Assembly (NCBI GenBank): GCA_963782045.1
Contig: CAWAIR010000009.1
Span: forward strand, 62,001 to 126,000
Reading direction: 5' to 3'
Length of the DNA stretch: 64,000 nucleotides
Origin: CAVSRC01 sp963782045
GTDB taxonomy: Bacteria; Pseudomonadota; Alphaproteobacteria; Rhizobiales; Kaistiaceae
Position numbers and translations under genes: made by a program. This document shows positions 1 to 9,041 of the stretch, piece by piece (within the stretch, counting starts at the first letter, position 1; each line of letters opens with the position of its first letter). The notes beneath the pieces were generated by a model, which was not told where the DNA came from, searched no databases, and was given only the letters and a program-made list of their open reading frames with translations.

Positions 1-182
1 TGGTCACCACCAGCGGCGGTCCCGGCTTCGCCTCCACCAACATCACCTATCTGGTCTACCACGCCGCCCTGCTCGAATACGACGTCGGCGGCGCCTCGGC
101 CGGCGGTGTGGTGGCGGTGGTGCTTGCCAACATCGTCGCCATCTTCCTGCTGCGCATCGTCGGCAAGAACCTCGAAGCCTGA
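1..182 (+). CDS. smoF: Polyol/sugar ABC transporter permease, C-terminal fragment (cut by window edge)
   Basis: Only the last 59 codons are present; the gene begins outside the window. The fragment starts with TTSGGPGFASTNITYLVY, the conserved late segment of MalF-type (binding-protein-dependent transport) inner-membrane permeases, followed by a final hydrophobic helix and the short basic tail VGKNLEA. It lies 13 bases upstream of a second permease with a good ribosome site, so the two would form the heterodimeric channel. The symbol is inferred from the downstream order permease, ATPase, mannitol dehydrogenase, which matches the smoEFGK-mtlK sorbitol/mannitol operon known in alphaproteobacteria. 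The substrate itself cannot be read from this fragment. Confidence 0.8.
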   Translation, partial: VTTSGGPGFASTNITYLVYHAALLEYDVGGASAGGVVAVVLANIVAIFLLRIVGKNLEA

Positions 183-195
183 GGGAGGGTAGAAA

Positions 196-1026
196 ATGGC
201 ACGCGCCGTCACCCCGCAGAAGAGATGGACCTTCACGATCCTCGCCTGGATCGTGGCGTTGCTCATCTTCTTCCCGATCCTGTGGACGATCCTCACCGCC
301 TTCAAGACCGAAGGCGACGCCATCCTCTTCCCGCCGGCCTTCTTCCCGCCGCACTGGACGCTGGAGAACTTCTACGAGGTGCAGGAACGCTCGAACTATT
401 TCGGCCACTTCTACAATTCGGTCGTCATGGCCATCGGGTCGACCTTGCTCGCCCTCCTCTTCGCTGTGCCGGGCGCCTGGTCGATGGCGTTCTCGCCGTC
501 ACGGCGCACCAAGGACATCCTGATGTGGATGCTGTCCACCAAGATGATGCCGGCCGTGGGCGTGCTGGTGCCAGTCTACCTGATCTTCAAGAACCTGAAC
601 CTGTTGGACAACCTTGGCGGGCTGACCGTGATCCTGATGCTGATTGACCTGCCGATCGTCATCTGGATGCTCTACACCTACTTCAAGGAAATCCCCGTCG
701 ATATCCTCGAAGCGAGCCGCATGGACGGCGCCGTGCTGTGGAAGGAGATCGTCTACATCCTCCTGCCGATGGCGGTGCCGGGCATCGCCTCGACCATGCT
801 TCTCAACATCATCCTGGCGTGGAACGAAGCGTTCTGGACGCTCAACCTGACCGCCGCCCACGCTGCGCCGCTGACCGCGTTCATCGCGTCCTTCTCCGCC
901 CCCGAGGGCCTGTTCTGGGCGAAGCTGTCGGCGGCCTCCACGCTCGCCATCGCGCCCATCCTCATCCTCGGCTGGTTCTCGCAGCGGCAACTCGTACGCG
1001 GCCTCACCTTCGGCGCGGTCAAGTAG
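196..1026 (+). CDS. smoG: Polyol/sugar ABC transporter permease (MalG family)
   Basis: This 276-residue inner-membrane permease has about six hydrophobic segments. The first is near residues 14-34 (ILAWIVALLIFFPILWTI). The cytoplasmic EAA loop that docks to the ATPase is clear: EASRMDGAVLWKEIVYILLP at about residues 172-191. A purine-rich AGGGAGGG ribosome site lies just before the ATG. The length is normal for the MalG/SmoG family. The preceding permease ends 13 bases upstream and the ATPase gene starts 19 bases downstream, so this is one transcript. The family role, import of a sugar or sugar alcohol from the periplasm, is well established. Mannitol/sorbitol specificity is inferred from the mannitol dehydrogenase at the end of the operon. 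Confidence 0.88.
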   Translation: MARAVTPQKRWTFTILAWIVALLIFFPILWTILTAFKTEGDAILFPPAFFPPHWTLENFYEVQERSNYFGHFYNSVVMAIGSTLLALLFAVPGAWSMAFSPSRRTKDILMWMLSTKMMPAVGVLVPVYLIFKNLNLLDNLGGLTVILMLIDLPIVIWMLYTYFKEIPVDILEASRMDGAVLWKEIVYILLPMAVPGIASTMLLNIILAWNEAFWTLNLTAAHAAPLTAFIASFSAPEGLFWAKLSAASTLAIAPILILGWFSQRQLVRGLTFGAVK

Positions 1027-1045
1027 AGACGGGAGACAACCCACC

Positions 1046-2050
<1,005 letters not shown>

Positions 2051-2097
2051 AACTGGAGAACAAGGTCCCCGGGGGGCGGCCTGCCTGGTGAATCAAA

Positions 2098-3561
2098 ATG
2101 AAACTTTGTGACGCAATCCTGAAAGACCTCCCCGAGTCCATCAGACGCCCGACCTACGACCGGTCCCGGCTCACCGCCGGCATCGCCCACATCGGGCTCG
2201 GCAATTTCCACCGGGCGCATCAGTCCTGGTACCTGCACCGGCTCTTCGACCAGGGGCTGAACCACGACTGGGCGATCGTCGGCGCCGGCGTCCGCCCCTA
2301 TGACGCCCGCATGCGCGACAAGCTCAAGGCGCAGGACTATCTGACCACGCTCATCGAGCTCGACCCGTCCGGCATCTCGGCCGAGGTGGTCGGTCCGATG
2401 ATCGATTACGTGCCGGTCGAGGACGGCAACGGCGCGCTCATCGCGCGTCTGGCCTCGCCCGACATCCGTATCGTCGCGCTGACCGTGACCGAGGGCGGCT
2501 ACTACATCGACCCGGCCAGCAACCAGTTCGACGCCCGGCATCCGGACATCCGCCACGACGCCGAGAACCCCGGCCAGCCGCGCACCGCCTTCGGCGCCAT
2601 TGTCGCGGCGCTGAAGCTCAGGCGCGACCGCGGCGTCGGACCGCTCTCCTGCCAGTCCTGCGACAATCTTCAGGGCAACGGCCACATCCTGCACCAGACC
2701 GTGACCTCGCTGGCGCGGCTCTCCGATCCGGCGCTGGCCGCGTGGATCGACGCCAACTGCAGCTTCCCCAATTCGATGGTCGACTGCATCGTGCCGGCCA
2801 CCGGGCCGAAGGAGATCGCGCTGGCGCAGTCTCTCGGCGTCGACGATGCCGTCCCGGTCACCCACGAGAACTTCCGGCAATGGGTGATCGAGGACAACTT
2901 TTGCGCCGGCCGCCCGCAATGGGACAAGGCCGGGGCGACCTTCTCCGATCGGGTCAAGGACTACGAGACCATGAAGATCCGCATCCTCAATGCGGGTCAC
3001 CAGGTGATCGTCAATTCGGCGGAGATTCTCGGCATCGAGACCATCTCCGCCACCATGGCGCACCCGCGGATCAACGCCCTGTTCCGCAAGGTCGAGATGG
3101 AGGAGATCGTCCCCCACGTCGAGCCGGTTCCCGGCATGACGCCGGTGCAATATGTCGAGCTGATCGCGCGGCGCTTCTCCAATCCGGCGATCGTCGACAC
3201 CGTGCGGCGCGTCGCCTTCGACGGCTCCAGCCGCCACACCGGCATGGTGCTGCCCTCGGTGCGCGCCGGGCTGGCCGCCGGCACGCCGGTCGACGGGCTG
3301 GCGCTGGTCGAGGCCTCGTGGGCACGCATGTGCGCTGGCACCCGCGATGACGGCTCGACCATCGAGCCCAACGATCCGTTCTGGGACGATCTGGTGAAGG
3401 CCGCCACGGCGGCCAAGGCCGACCCCCGCGCCTGGCTCGAGATGCGCAACAACTACGGCGACCTCGCCGACCAGCCGCGCTTTGCCGACGCCTTCGCCAA
3501 GTGGCTTGCCAAGATCTGGGCGGACGGCATCGAAGCCGCCATCGACGCCTATTGCGCGTAG
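2098..3561 (+). CDS. mtlK: Mannitol 2-dehydrogenase (polyol-specific long-chain dehydrogenase)
   Basis: This 487-residue cytosolic NAD-dependent enzyme oxidises D-mannitol (and related polyols such as D-arabinitol) to the ketose. The N-terminal nucleotide-binding region reads IAHIGLGNFHRAHQSWYLH at about residues 30-48. The catalytic signature of the family, with its lysine, is MKIRILNAGHQVIVNSAEI near residue 297. The length matches bacterial mannitol dehydrogenases. It closes the polyol transporter operon, so imported mannitol would be oxidised directly to fructose. The ribosome site before this ATG is weak (GGTGA). The gene is convergent with the aldehyde dehydrogenase, only 22 bases away, and no convincing hairpin terminator is seen between them. 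Confidence 0.92.
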   Translation: MKLCDAILKDLPESIRRPTYDRSRLTAGIAHIGLGNFHRAHQSWYLHRLFDQGLNHDWAIVGAGVRPYDARMRDKLKAQDYLTTLIELDPSGISAEVVGPMIDYVPVEDGNGALIARLASPDIRIVALTVTEGGYYIDPASNQFDARHPDIRHDAENPGQPRTAFGAIVAALKLRRDRGVGPLSCQSCDNLQGNGHILHQTVTSLARLSDPALAAWIDANCSFPNSMVDCIVPATGPKEIALAQSLGVDDAVPVTHENFRQWVIEDNFCAGRPQWDKAGATFSDRVKDYETMKIRILNAGHQVIVNSAEILGIETISATMAHPRINALFRKVEMEEIVPHVEPVPGMTPVQYVELIARRFSNPAIVDTVRRVAFDGSSRHTGMVLPSVRAGLAAGTPVDGLALVEASWARMCAGTRDDGSTIEPNDPFWDDLVKAATAAKADPRAWLEMRNNYGDLADQPRFADAFAKWLAKIWADGIEAAIDAYCA

Positions 3562-3583
3562 GCCCGCCGACGCCGGTCCTGAC

Positions 3584-5032
3584 CTACCGCGTCGGGATCA
3601 GCTTCTGGCGGATGTACTTGGGCTCGAGATAATCCTTGATGCCGAGCGCCCCGCCTTCGCGGCCGAAGCCGCTCTCCTTGATGCCGCCGAAGGGCGCTTC
3701 GGCGGTCGCCAGCAGCACCTCGTTGATGCCGACCATGCCGCTTTCCAGCCGCTCGGCCGTGCGCTGCCCCCGTTCGGCGTCGTTGGTGAAGACGTAGGCG
3801 GCGAGCCCGAAGGGCAGCGCGTTCGCCCGCCGGATGACGTCATCCTCGTCGGTGAAAGTCGCGATCGGCGCGATCGGGGCGAACGGCTCCTCGTTCATGA
3901 TGCGCGCATCGTCGGCAACGTCGGCGAGCACGGTCGGTTCGAGGAAGTGGCCCTTGTTGAGATGCGCCGGCCGGCCGCCGCCGGTCAGCAGCCGCGCCCC
4001 GCGCTTGATCGCGTCGGCGACCAGCTCGAGCGCGCCATCGACCCCGCGGGCGCGGATCATCGGCCCCATGGTGACGCCGTCCCTGAGGCCGTCGCCAACG
4101 ACGATGGCCTTGGCGACCGCGGCGAAAGTCCGCTCGAACGGCTCTTTCAGGCTGGCATGGACGTAGAAGCGCGACGGCGAGATGCACACCTGGCCGGAAT
4201 TGCGGAACTTGGCCCTGGCAAGCGCGCTCGCGGCGGCCTCGGGATCGGCGTCGCGATGGACGATCGCCGGAGCGTGGCCGCCGAGCTCCATCGACACGCG
4301 CTTGACCCCGGCGGCGCATTGCATCAGCACCTTCTTGCCGACCGGCACCGAGCCGGTGAGCGACACCTTGCGGATTACCGGCGAGGCGATGAGATAATCG
4401 GCCAGGGTCGCCGACGGCCCGGTGATGACGGTGACGGAGCCGGGCGGCGCGCCGGCATCGACCAGCGCCTGGGCGATGGCGAACAACGGTCCCGGCGCCT
4501 CGGATGCCGGCCGCGCCACCACCGCGCAGCCGGCGGCGAGCGCCGCGGCGATCTTGCGCGCCGGCAACAGCGCCGGGAAGTTCCACGCCGACAGAGACAG
4601 GCAGACGCCGACCGGCTGATAGATGACCGACATGCGCTCGCTCGCCGAGCGCCCGGGAATCGTCTGGCCGTAGACCCGCTTGGCCTCCTCCGCGTACCAC
4701 TCGAACTGGTCGGCGGCGGCGTTGGTCTCGCCGCGCGCCTCGGCCAGCGGCTTGCCGGTCTCCGTGCTCATGGTGCGGGCGATCGATTCCACCCGCTCGC
4801 GCACGAGGTCGGCGGCGCGGCGCATGACCGCCGCCCGCTCCCAGGCCGGAATTCCGCGCCAGACGGCGAAGCCATCTTGCGCGCTGGCAAGCACCCGCTC
4901 GGCATCGGCCGTGGTGCCCAAGGCGATCTCGGCGACGACCTCCTCGCTCACCGGTGAATGCACCGGCATCGTCGCTCCGCCAATTGCCGCCTGCCATTGG
5001 TTGTCGATCAGGATCGTGCGCGCGCCGTCCAT
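3584..5032 (-). CDS. NAD(P)-dependent aldehyde dehydrogenase
   Basis: This 482-residue cytosolic aldehyde dehydrogenase oxidises an aldehyde to the acid. The family residues are all visible: the oxyanion Asn in LSAWNFPALLPARKI, the general base Glu in SMELGGHAP and the catalytic Cys in NSGQVCISPSRFYV. The C-terminal EAPFGGIKESGFGREGG also matches. The chosen ATG has an AGGAG ribosome site at suitable spacing; a longer frame upstream overlaps the neighbouring gene and has Arg-rich content unlike a protein start. It is the last gene of the IclR, Gfo/Idh and TPP-enzyme operon, starting about 20 bases after the TPP enzyme stop. The substrate is unknown; a semialdehyde made by the preceding enzymes is the natural guess. 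It resembles the GabD/SSADH subfamily, but that does not fix specificity. Confidence 0.88.
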   Translation of the reverse strand: MDGARTILIDNQWQAAIGGATMPVHSPVSEEVVAEIALGTTADAERVLASAQDGFAVWRGIPAWERAAVMRRAADLVRERVESIARTMSTETGKPLAEARGETNAAADQFEWYAEEAKRVYGQTIPGRSASERMSVIYQPVGVCLSLSAWNFPALLPARKIAAALAAGCAVVARPASEAPGPLFAIAQALVDAGAPPGSVTVITGPSATLADYLIASPVIRKVSLTGSVPVGKKVLMQCAAGVKRVSMELGGHAPAIVHRDADPEAAASALARAKFRNSGQVCISPSRFYVHASLKEPFERTFAAVAKAIVVGDGLRDGVTMGPMIRARGVDGALELVADAIKRGARLLTGGGRPAHLNKGHFLEPTVLADVADDARIMNEEPFAPIAPIATFTDEDDVIRRANALPFGLAAYVFTNDAERGQRTAERLESGMVGINEVLLATAEAPFGGIKESGFGREGGALGIKDYLEPKYIRQKLIPTR

Positions 5033-5052
5033 GTCACCAGAACTCCTGCTTC

Positions 5053-6964
5053 TCAGATGCCTGTCCGCGTGTAGCGCTCTTCGACGTCGGCCACCCAGTT
5101 GCCGACGTTCCACGAACCGTAGACGCCGAGGCCACCAACCGGGTCGCTGCCGCCATAGACGGGCACGTGGATCACCGCCAGGCCTTCATGCGCATGGGCG
5201 TCGACGAGCGCCATGCGCAGGTCGTCCGGCGTGTCGCCGCCGGAAAGCGCCAGCACGCCCGGAAAGGCGGTGGCCATACGCTGGTAGTCCACCGCCACGG
5301 CGTCGCTGGTGCGGAACTCGGCGCCGTACTGCGCCTGTTGCAGGCTGGAGATCGCGGCCATGCGCCGATTGTCGAAGATGATGAGCGTGCCGCGCAGACC
5401 GTGCTCCACTGCGTCGAGCAGCACCTGCGGGTTCATCATGAACGAGCCGTCGCCGGAAAAGGCGATCGGATAGGCGGGCGCGTCGGCGAGCGCCGCCGCC
5501 ATCAAAGCGCTCGCCGCATAGCCCATGTAGGAGGCGCCGGTCTCGGTGAAGGTTTCGAACGGCCGGTTGTCGGCGGCGATCTGGAAGCCGTTCGCCTGCA
5601 CGTCGCCGGCATCGAACAGCTTCACCGCGCCGACCGCGTCGGCGAAATCGATCGCCGCGCGGATCGCCTGCGGCTGGGTCATCACCCGCCGCTGCCAGGT
5701 TTCGTCGATCGGCGGCTCGGCCGTGAGCCGCGACTTCAGGAAGCGCCCCCACTCCGCCTTGCGCTCGCCACATGCTTCGAGCCACGCCCTGCGACCGGCG
5801 TCGTCCCTGCCGGCCCACGGTTCCAGCGCCGCCAGCAGCCGGTCGAGATTGGCGCCGATATCGCCGGCCAGCGTCAGCGTGTTGGCGTAGTGGGTGAGAT
5901 CGTCGATGTCGCCGTTGAGGTTGATGACCTCGCTCGCCTGCGGATAGCCGATGCCCGAGCAGTCGGACTGGCAGACGGCGCGCGTGCCGACCGCGAGCAG
6001 GAGGGTCGGCCTCGCTCATGGCGTAGTTGCCGCTGATCGAGCCCTTCGACCCACCGACATGCATGTTCTGCGGATGCGCATCGGGCAGCACGCCGAGCGA
6101 GCCCGGCGACAGCACGACCACGGCGTTGACCCGCTCGGCGAGCGCGCGGATGCGCTCGGCGAAGCGGCGGCCGCCGCCGCCGACCTTGATGACGATGCGC
6201 TCGTGGGCGGCGATGCGCGCCGCGGCATTGGCGAAGATCGCCGGATCGGCTGCCGCCACCGGCGGGATGTCGAGCGCCTGCGGCATGGCGGCAAGGTTGA
6301 TCGTCACCATCGCCGGCTGGGTGTTGATCGGCATCAGCAGGAAGAAGGGGCCGGCCTTGTAGGGATGGCGGACGGTGCGGCGCCGCGGCGCAGCGCCTCG
6401 CGGATCGACTCCGGCGTGTGCAGGACGTGGCTCCGCCCATCACCGCGGTCAGCCGGCCGAAGGTGCCCTGCTCGGGCTTCGGCACCTGCTGCATGTTGTA
6501 GCCTTCGCCGATGCGTCGTCTCGTCGCCGTAGATGTGATAGACGCCGACCCCGTTCGAGGCGGCGGCGAGCGACCCGGCAAAGGCCTGCAAGCGCGCCCG
6601 GGCCGATGGAGGTGACGACCGCCGCCACCTCGCCGTACTGCCAGGGGAGCTGCGGTGGCGGCATGCGCCATGGCGACCTCGTTGCGGAACTGCCAGCGCG
6701 CGTCACGCCCGCCGCCTCGTAGACGCGCAGGACCTCGGCGAGCGCGGTATTGCCGTGGCCGAGGATCGCCAGATATTTGCGCACGCCCTGCCTGAGCAGA
6801 CCGAGGACGATCGCCTCGACCAGCGGCACCGTGACCACCGCCGGCAGCGCGCCAGCGGCAAGCGCCGCCTCGAGCCCGCCGGCGCCGGCGATCGCCGCGG
6901 CGCGGGCCTCGGCGCTGTCGGAAGCGGCGCCGGTGGCCGCTGCTATGGTGCGGTTGGAATTCAT
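5053..6964 (-). pseudogene. IolD-like thiamine-diphosphate enzyme, interrupted by seven single-base indels
   Basis: The segments together spell a TPP enzyme of the acetolactate synthase/IolD superfamily. The N-terminal Pyr domain contains LGHGNTALAEVL, the activating Glu in QFRNEVAMAHAA and VVTSIGPGAL. The C-terminal PP domain contains the metal/TPP motif beginning GDGSFMMN and ending in FDN. The frame changes near 6701, 6638, 6596, 6516, 6429, 6390 and 6003. Four are extra bases and three are missing bases, mostly in G/C runs. Correcting them gives exactly 637 codons, a normal length. The ATG overlaps the Gfo/Idh stop (ATGA), so the genes were translationally coupled. The Gfo/Idh partner suggests inositol-like or related polyol chemistry, but the reaction is not known. 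Conserved motifs are intact, so sequencing error is as likely as true decay. Confidence 0.75.
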
Positions 6965-8084
6965 GCGCTCTGCCGCAAACGCTGGTGCTCGGCCGCATCC
7001 ACCTCGTCGACACGCACCGCCCGCCCGAGCTCGGCCGAGAGCTGCGCGGCGAGCGTGAAGCGCAGGATGTCGCGCCCGTCCTCGCCGGTCAGCCGCGGCG
7101 CCGTGCCGGCGCGCAAGGCGGCGATGAAATGCCGGGTGGAATGGACGAAGCTCGCCTGCCAGCCGAGATCGGCGTCGGCGAAGGCGAAGCCCTCGCTCCT
7201 GCCGCCGGCGTAGAGCATCACCGGCGGCTGGTCGCTGATCCGCCCGTGGCCGCGATTGATGGTGATGACGCCGGCGGTGCCGGTAATCTCCACCCGGTCG
7301 TCCTGGGCGTAATGCTCGGTGACGATGTCGAGCTCGGGCGAATAGACGATCTCGAGATTACCGTAGCGGTTGCCGGGGAATTTCCACGAGATGATCGCCG
7401 GAGCGTCGAAAAACATCCCGTTCGGCCCGCTCGGTGGTGCCGATCCAGGCGTGCACCTCCTCGGCCAGCCCCATGAAATTCCAAGCGGTGGCGAACTTGT
7501 GGTGGCCATCGTCGAAGGCGAGCGGCCCGCCACCATTCTGCGTCAGGTCCTGCCGCCAGGTATCCGCCGACGACCGGCACCTCCCAGGCGGTGTCGCTGC
7601 GGCCGGGATTGCTCTTGATGCGGATGGTCTTGGGCTCGCCGATGGCGCCGGCATCGACCAGCGCCTTGGCCTTGGCGATCGGCGGATAGAAGACGAAGTT
7701 CTCGAAGACGCGGAAAGTCACCCCGGTCGCCTTGGCGCGCTCGATCAGCCTCGTAGCGTCGGCGATTAGCGTGGTCATCGGTTTCTGCAGCGAGACGTGC
7801 TTGTCGGCGTCCATGGCAGCAAGCGCCGCTTCCGCATGCAGATGATGCGGCAACAGGATTTCCACCGCGTCGACATTGGGGTCGTCGAGCAGCGCGCGGT
7901 AGTCTGAATGAATGCGCGCCTGCGGGAAGCCCCAACGCCGCGCCCGCGTCTCGGCCAGATCGCGATTGACGTCGGCGATGGCGACGATCGAGGCGCCGGG
8001 GTTCTGCCCGTATTCGATGGCGTGGAGATCGGAGATGCGCCCGGCGCCGATGAAGCCGACGCGAACGTGATCGAGCGTCGCCAT
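6961..8084 (-). CDS. Gfo/Idh/MocA-family NAD(P) oxidoreductase, frameshifted twice
   Basis: The N-terminal Rossmann motif is VGFIGAGRISDLHAIEYG, followed by DVNRDLAETRARRWG and the substrate-side motif VSLQKPMTT, where EKP is typical of the family. After residue ~170 the frame changes near 7566 and again near 7437; each is one extra G in a G run. Beyond them the usual C-terminal sheet domain resumes (SWKFPGNRYGNLEIVY, HSTRHFIAALRAG, LTGEDGRDILRFTLAAQLSAE). Correction gives 374 codons, a standard length. It starts three bases after the IclR stop and overlaps the TPP-enzyme start. Family members oxidise or epimerise cyclic polyols and sugars (for example inositol dehydrogenase); the substrate here is unknown. 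As sequenced the product would be truncated. Confidence 0.8.
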
Positions 8085-8087
8085 GGC

Positions 8088-8824
8088 TCAGGCCGCCTCG
8101 GCCGCGAACAATTCGCCGGAGCGGTCGCGCACCAGCCGGCCGAGGTCGGCCAGCCGATCGAGGTCGATGCGCGCCGTCGGGCCGGAGAGCCCACCGCCGC
8201 CACCATGCGCCCGCCGGCATCGCGCAGCGGCGCCGCCACGCAGCGCACCCCCGGCGAGAACTCCTCGTTGTCGGTGGCGTAGCCCTGGAGGCGGGTCGTG
8301 GCGAGATCGGCGGTCAGCATCTCCGCATCGACGATGGTGCCGGCAGTGTAGCGGACGAGCGCCGCACCCGCCGCCGCGCGCGGCAGGAAGGCGAGGAACG
8401 CCTTGCCGAGCGCAGTGCAATGGAGCGGCGCCAGCGCCCCCACCGGATGGTCGACGCGCAGCGCGTGCGGCGAGGAGATCTTGTCGATGTACCAGACCTT
8501 GTCGCCGACCAGCACGGCCATGTGGGCGCATTCGCCCGAGGCTTCGACCAGCCCCTCGAGCAGCGAGCGCGTCCGCTCGCGCAACGCGATCAGCCCCTCG
8601 AGCTGGCGGCCGTCGTCGCCGCGCATCTTGTTGGCGAGCGCATAGCGGCGGTCGTCGGAGCGCTCGGTGTAGCCGGCCTCGGTCAGCGTCGTCAGCAGCC
8701 GCGAGGCGTTGGCCTTGTCGATGTTGAATCGCGCGGCGATCTCCGATGTGCGCACCGGCTCGCCGCGCTCGGCGATGAAATCGAGCACGGCCAGGCCGCG
8801 CTGCAAGCTCTGCACTACGCGCAA
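8088..8824 (-). CDS. IclR-family transcriptional regulator, one frameshift
   Basis: The N-terminal winged helix reads SLQRGLAVLDFIAERGEPVRT then SEIAARFNIDKANASRLLTTL. The C-terminal ligand-sensing domain contains LHCTALGKAFLAFLP and GVRCVAAPLRDAGGRMVAAVG. One base appears missing in the CCC run at 8190-8192; restoring it joins the frame to GPTARIDLDRLADLGRLV and a stop, giving 246 codons, typical of IclR. The TTG start is chosen because a strong GGGAGG site lies 8 bases upstream; an ATG at 8875 would place a 17-bp palindrome over the start. The gene heads the catabolic operon and diverges from the sugar ABC transporter, so it probably controls both through the GTTGCC sites between them. Confidence 0.82.
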
Positions 8825-8859
8825 GTCTTTTTCCTCCCGCCTTCGCCGCGCTCGTGGCT

Positions 8860-8876
8860 GTTGCCGGAACGGCAAC
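8860..8876. promoter_or_regulatory. Perfect 17-bp palindrome, candidate IclR operator O1
   Basis: GTTGCCG-GAA-CGGCAAC is a perfect inverted repeat with 7-bp arms and a 3-bp spacer. It lies 36 bases upstream of the proposed TTG start of the IclR gene. The same half-site GTTGCC/GGCAAC recurs twice more in this divergent region. IclR proteins typically bind palindromes of this size near their own promoter. That this protein binds here is inference. Confidence 0.55.
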
Positions 8877-8888
8877 GTACTCCCAAGC

Positions 8889-8903
8889 CGGTTGCCCCAT
8901 GTG
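8889..8903. promoter_or_regulatory. Left arm of 15-bp perfect inverted repeat, candidate operator O2
   Basis: CGGTTGCCCCATGTG is matched exactly in inverted orientation at 8999-9013. The two copies are 95 bases apart and bracket the central promoter region of the divergent operons. It contains the same GTTGCC half-site as the palindrome at 8860-8876. Paired inverted sites around divergent promoters are typical of looping or dual-control operators. Confidence 0.5.
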
Positions 8904-8943
8904 ATCCTACGGCAGCAATTTCGCCTGTAAAATCATCCACTTG

Positions 8944-8949
8944 TTGACA
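8944..8949 (+). promoter_or_regulatory. Possible -35 box (TTGACA) for the sugar ABC operon
   Basis: A perfect TTGACA lies between the two copies of the 15-bp inverted repeat, 93 bases before the binding-protein ATG. No good -10 box is seen at 17 bases; the closest A/T-rich candidate (TGATAG) is about 20 bases downstream. The assignment is therefore weak. Its position between the O2 and O3 sites is the best support. Confidence 0.35.
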
Positions 8950-8998
8950 CAGATGAGCATATTGCGCAGTGATAGGCAAGACGATCAATTCACCATTG

Positions 8999-9013
8999 CA
9001 CATGGGGCAACCG
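8999..9013. promoter_or_regulatory. Right arm of 15-bp perfect inverted repeat, candidate operator O3
   Basis: CACATGGGGCAACCG is the exact reverse complement of 8889-8903. It sits between the possible promoter and the ribosome site (GGGGAGG, about 9032-9036) of the binding-protein gene, so protein bound here could block transcription of the transporter. Confidence 0.5.
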
Positions 9014-9041
9014 ATCGTCCGCCAGAAAGGGGAGGAATCTC

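Noticed and set aside
3482..4957. A 491-codon plus-strand frame overlapping the mannitol dehydrogenase end and the aldehyde dehydrogenase
   Set aside because: The minus strand here encodes a complete aldehyde dehydrogenase with all catalytic residues; the plus frame is a low-complexity Arg/Asp-rich shadow.
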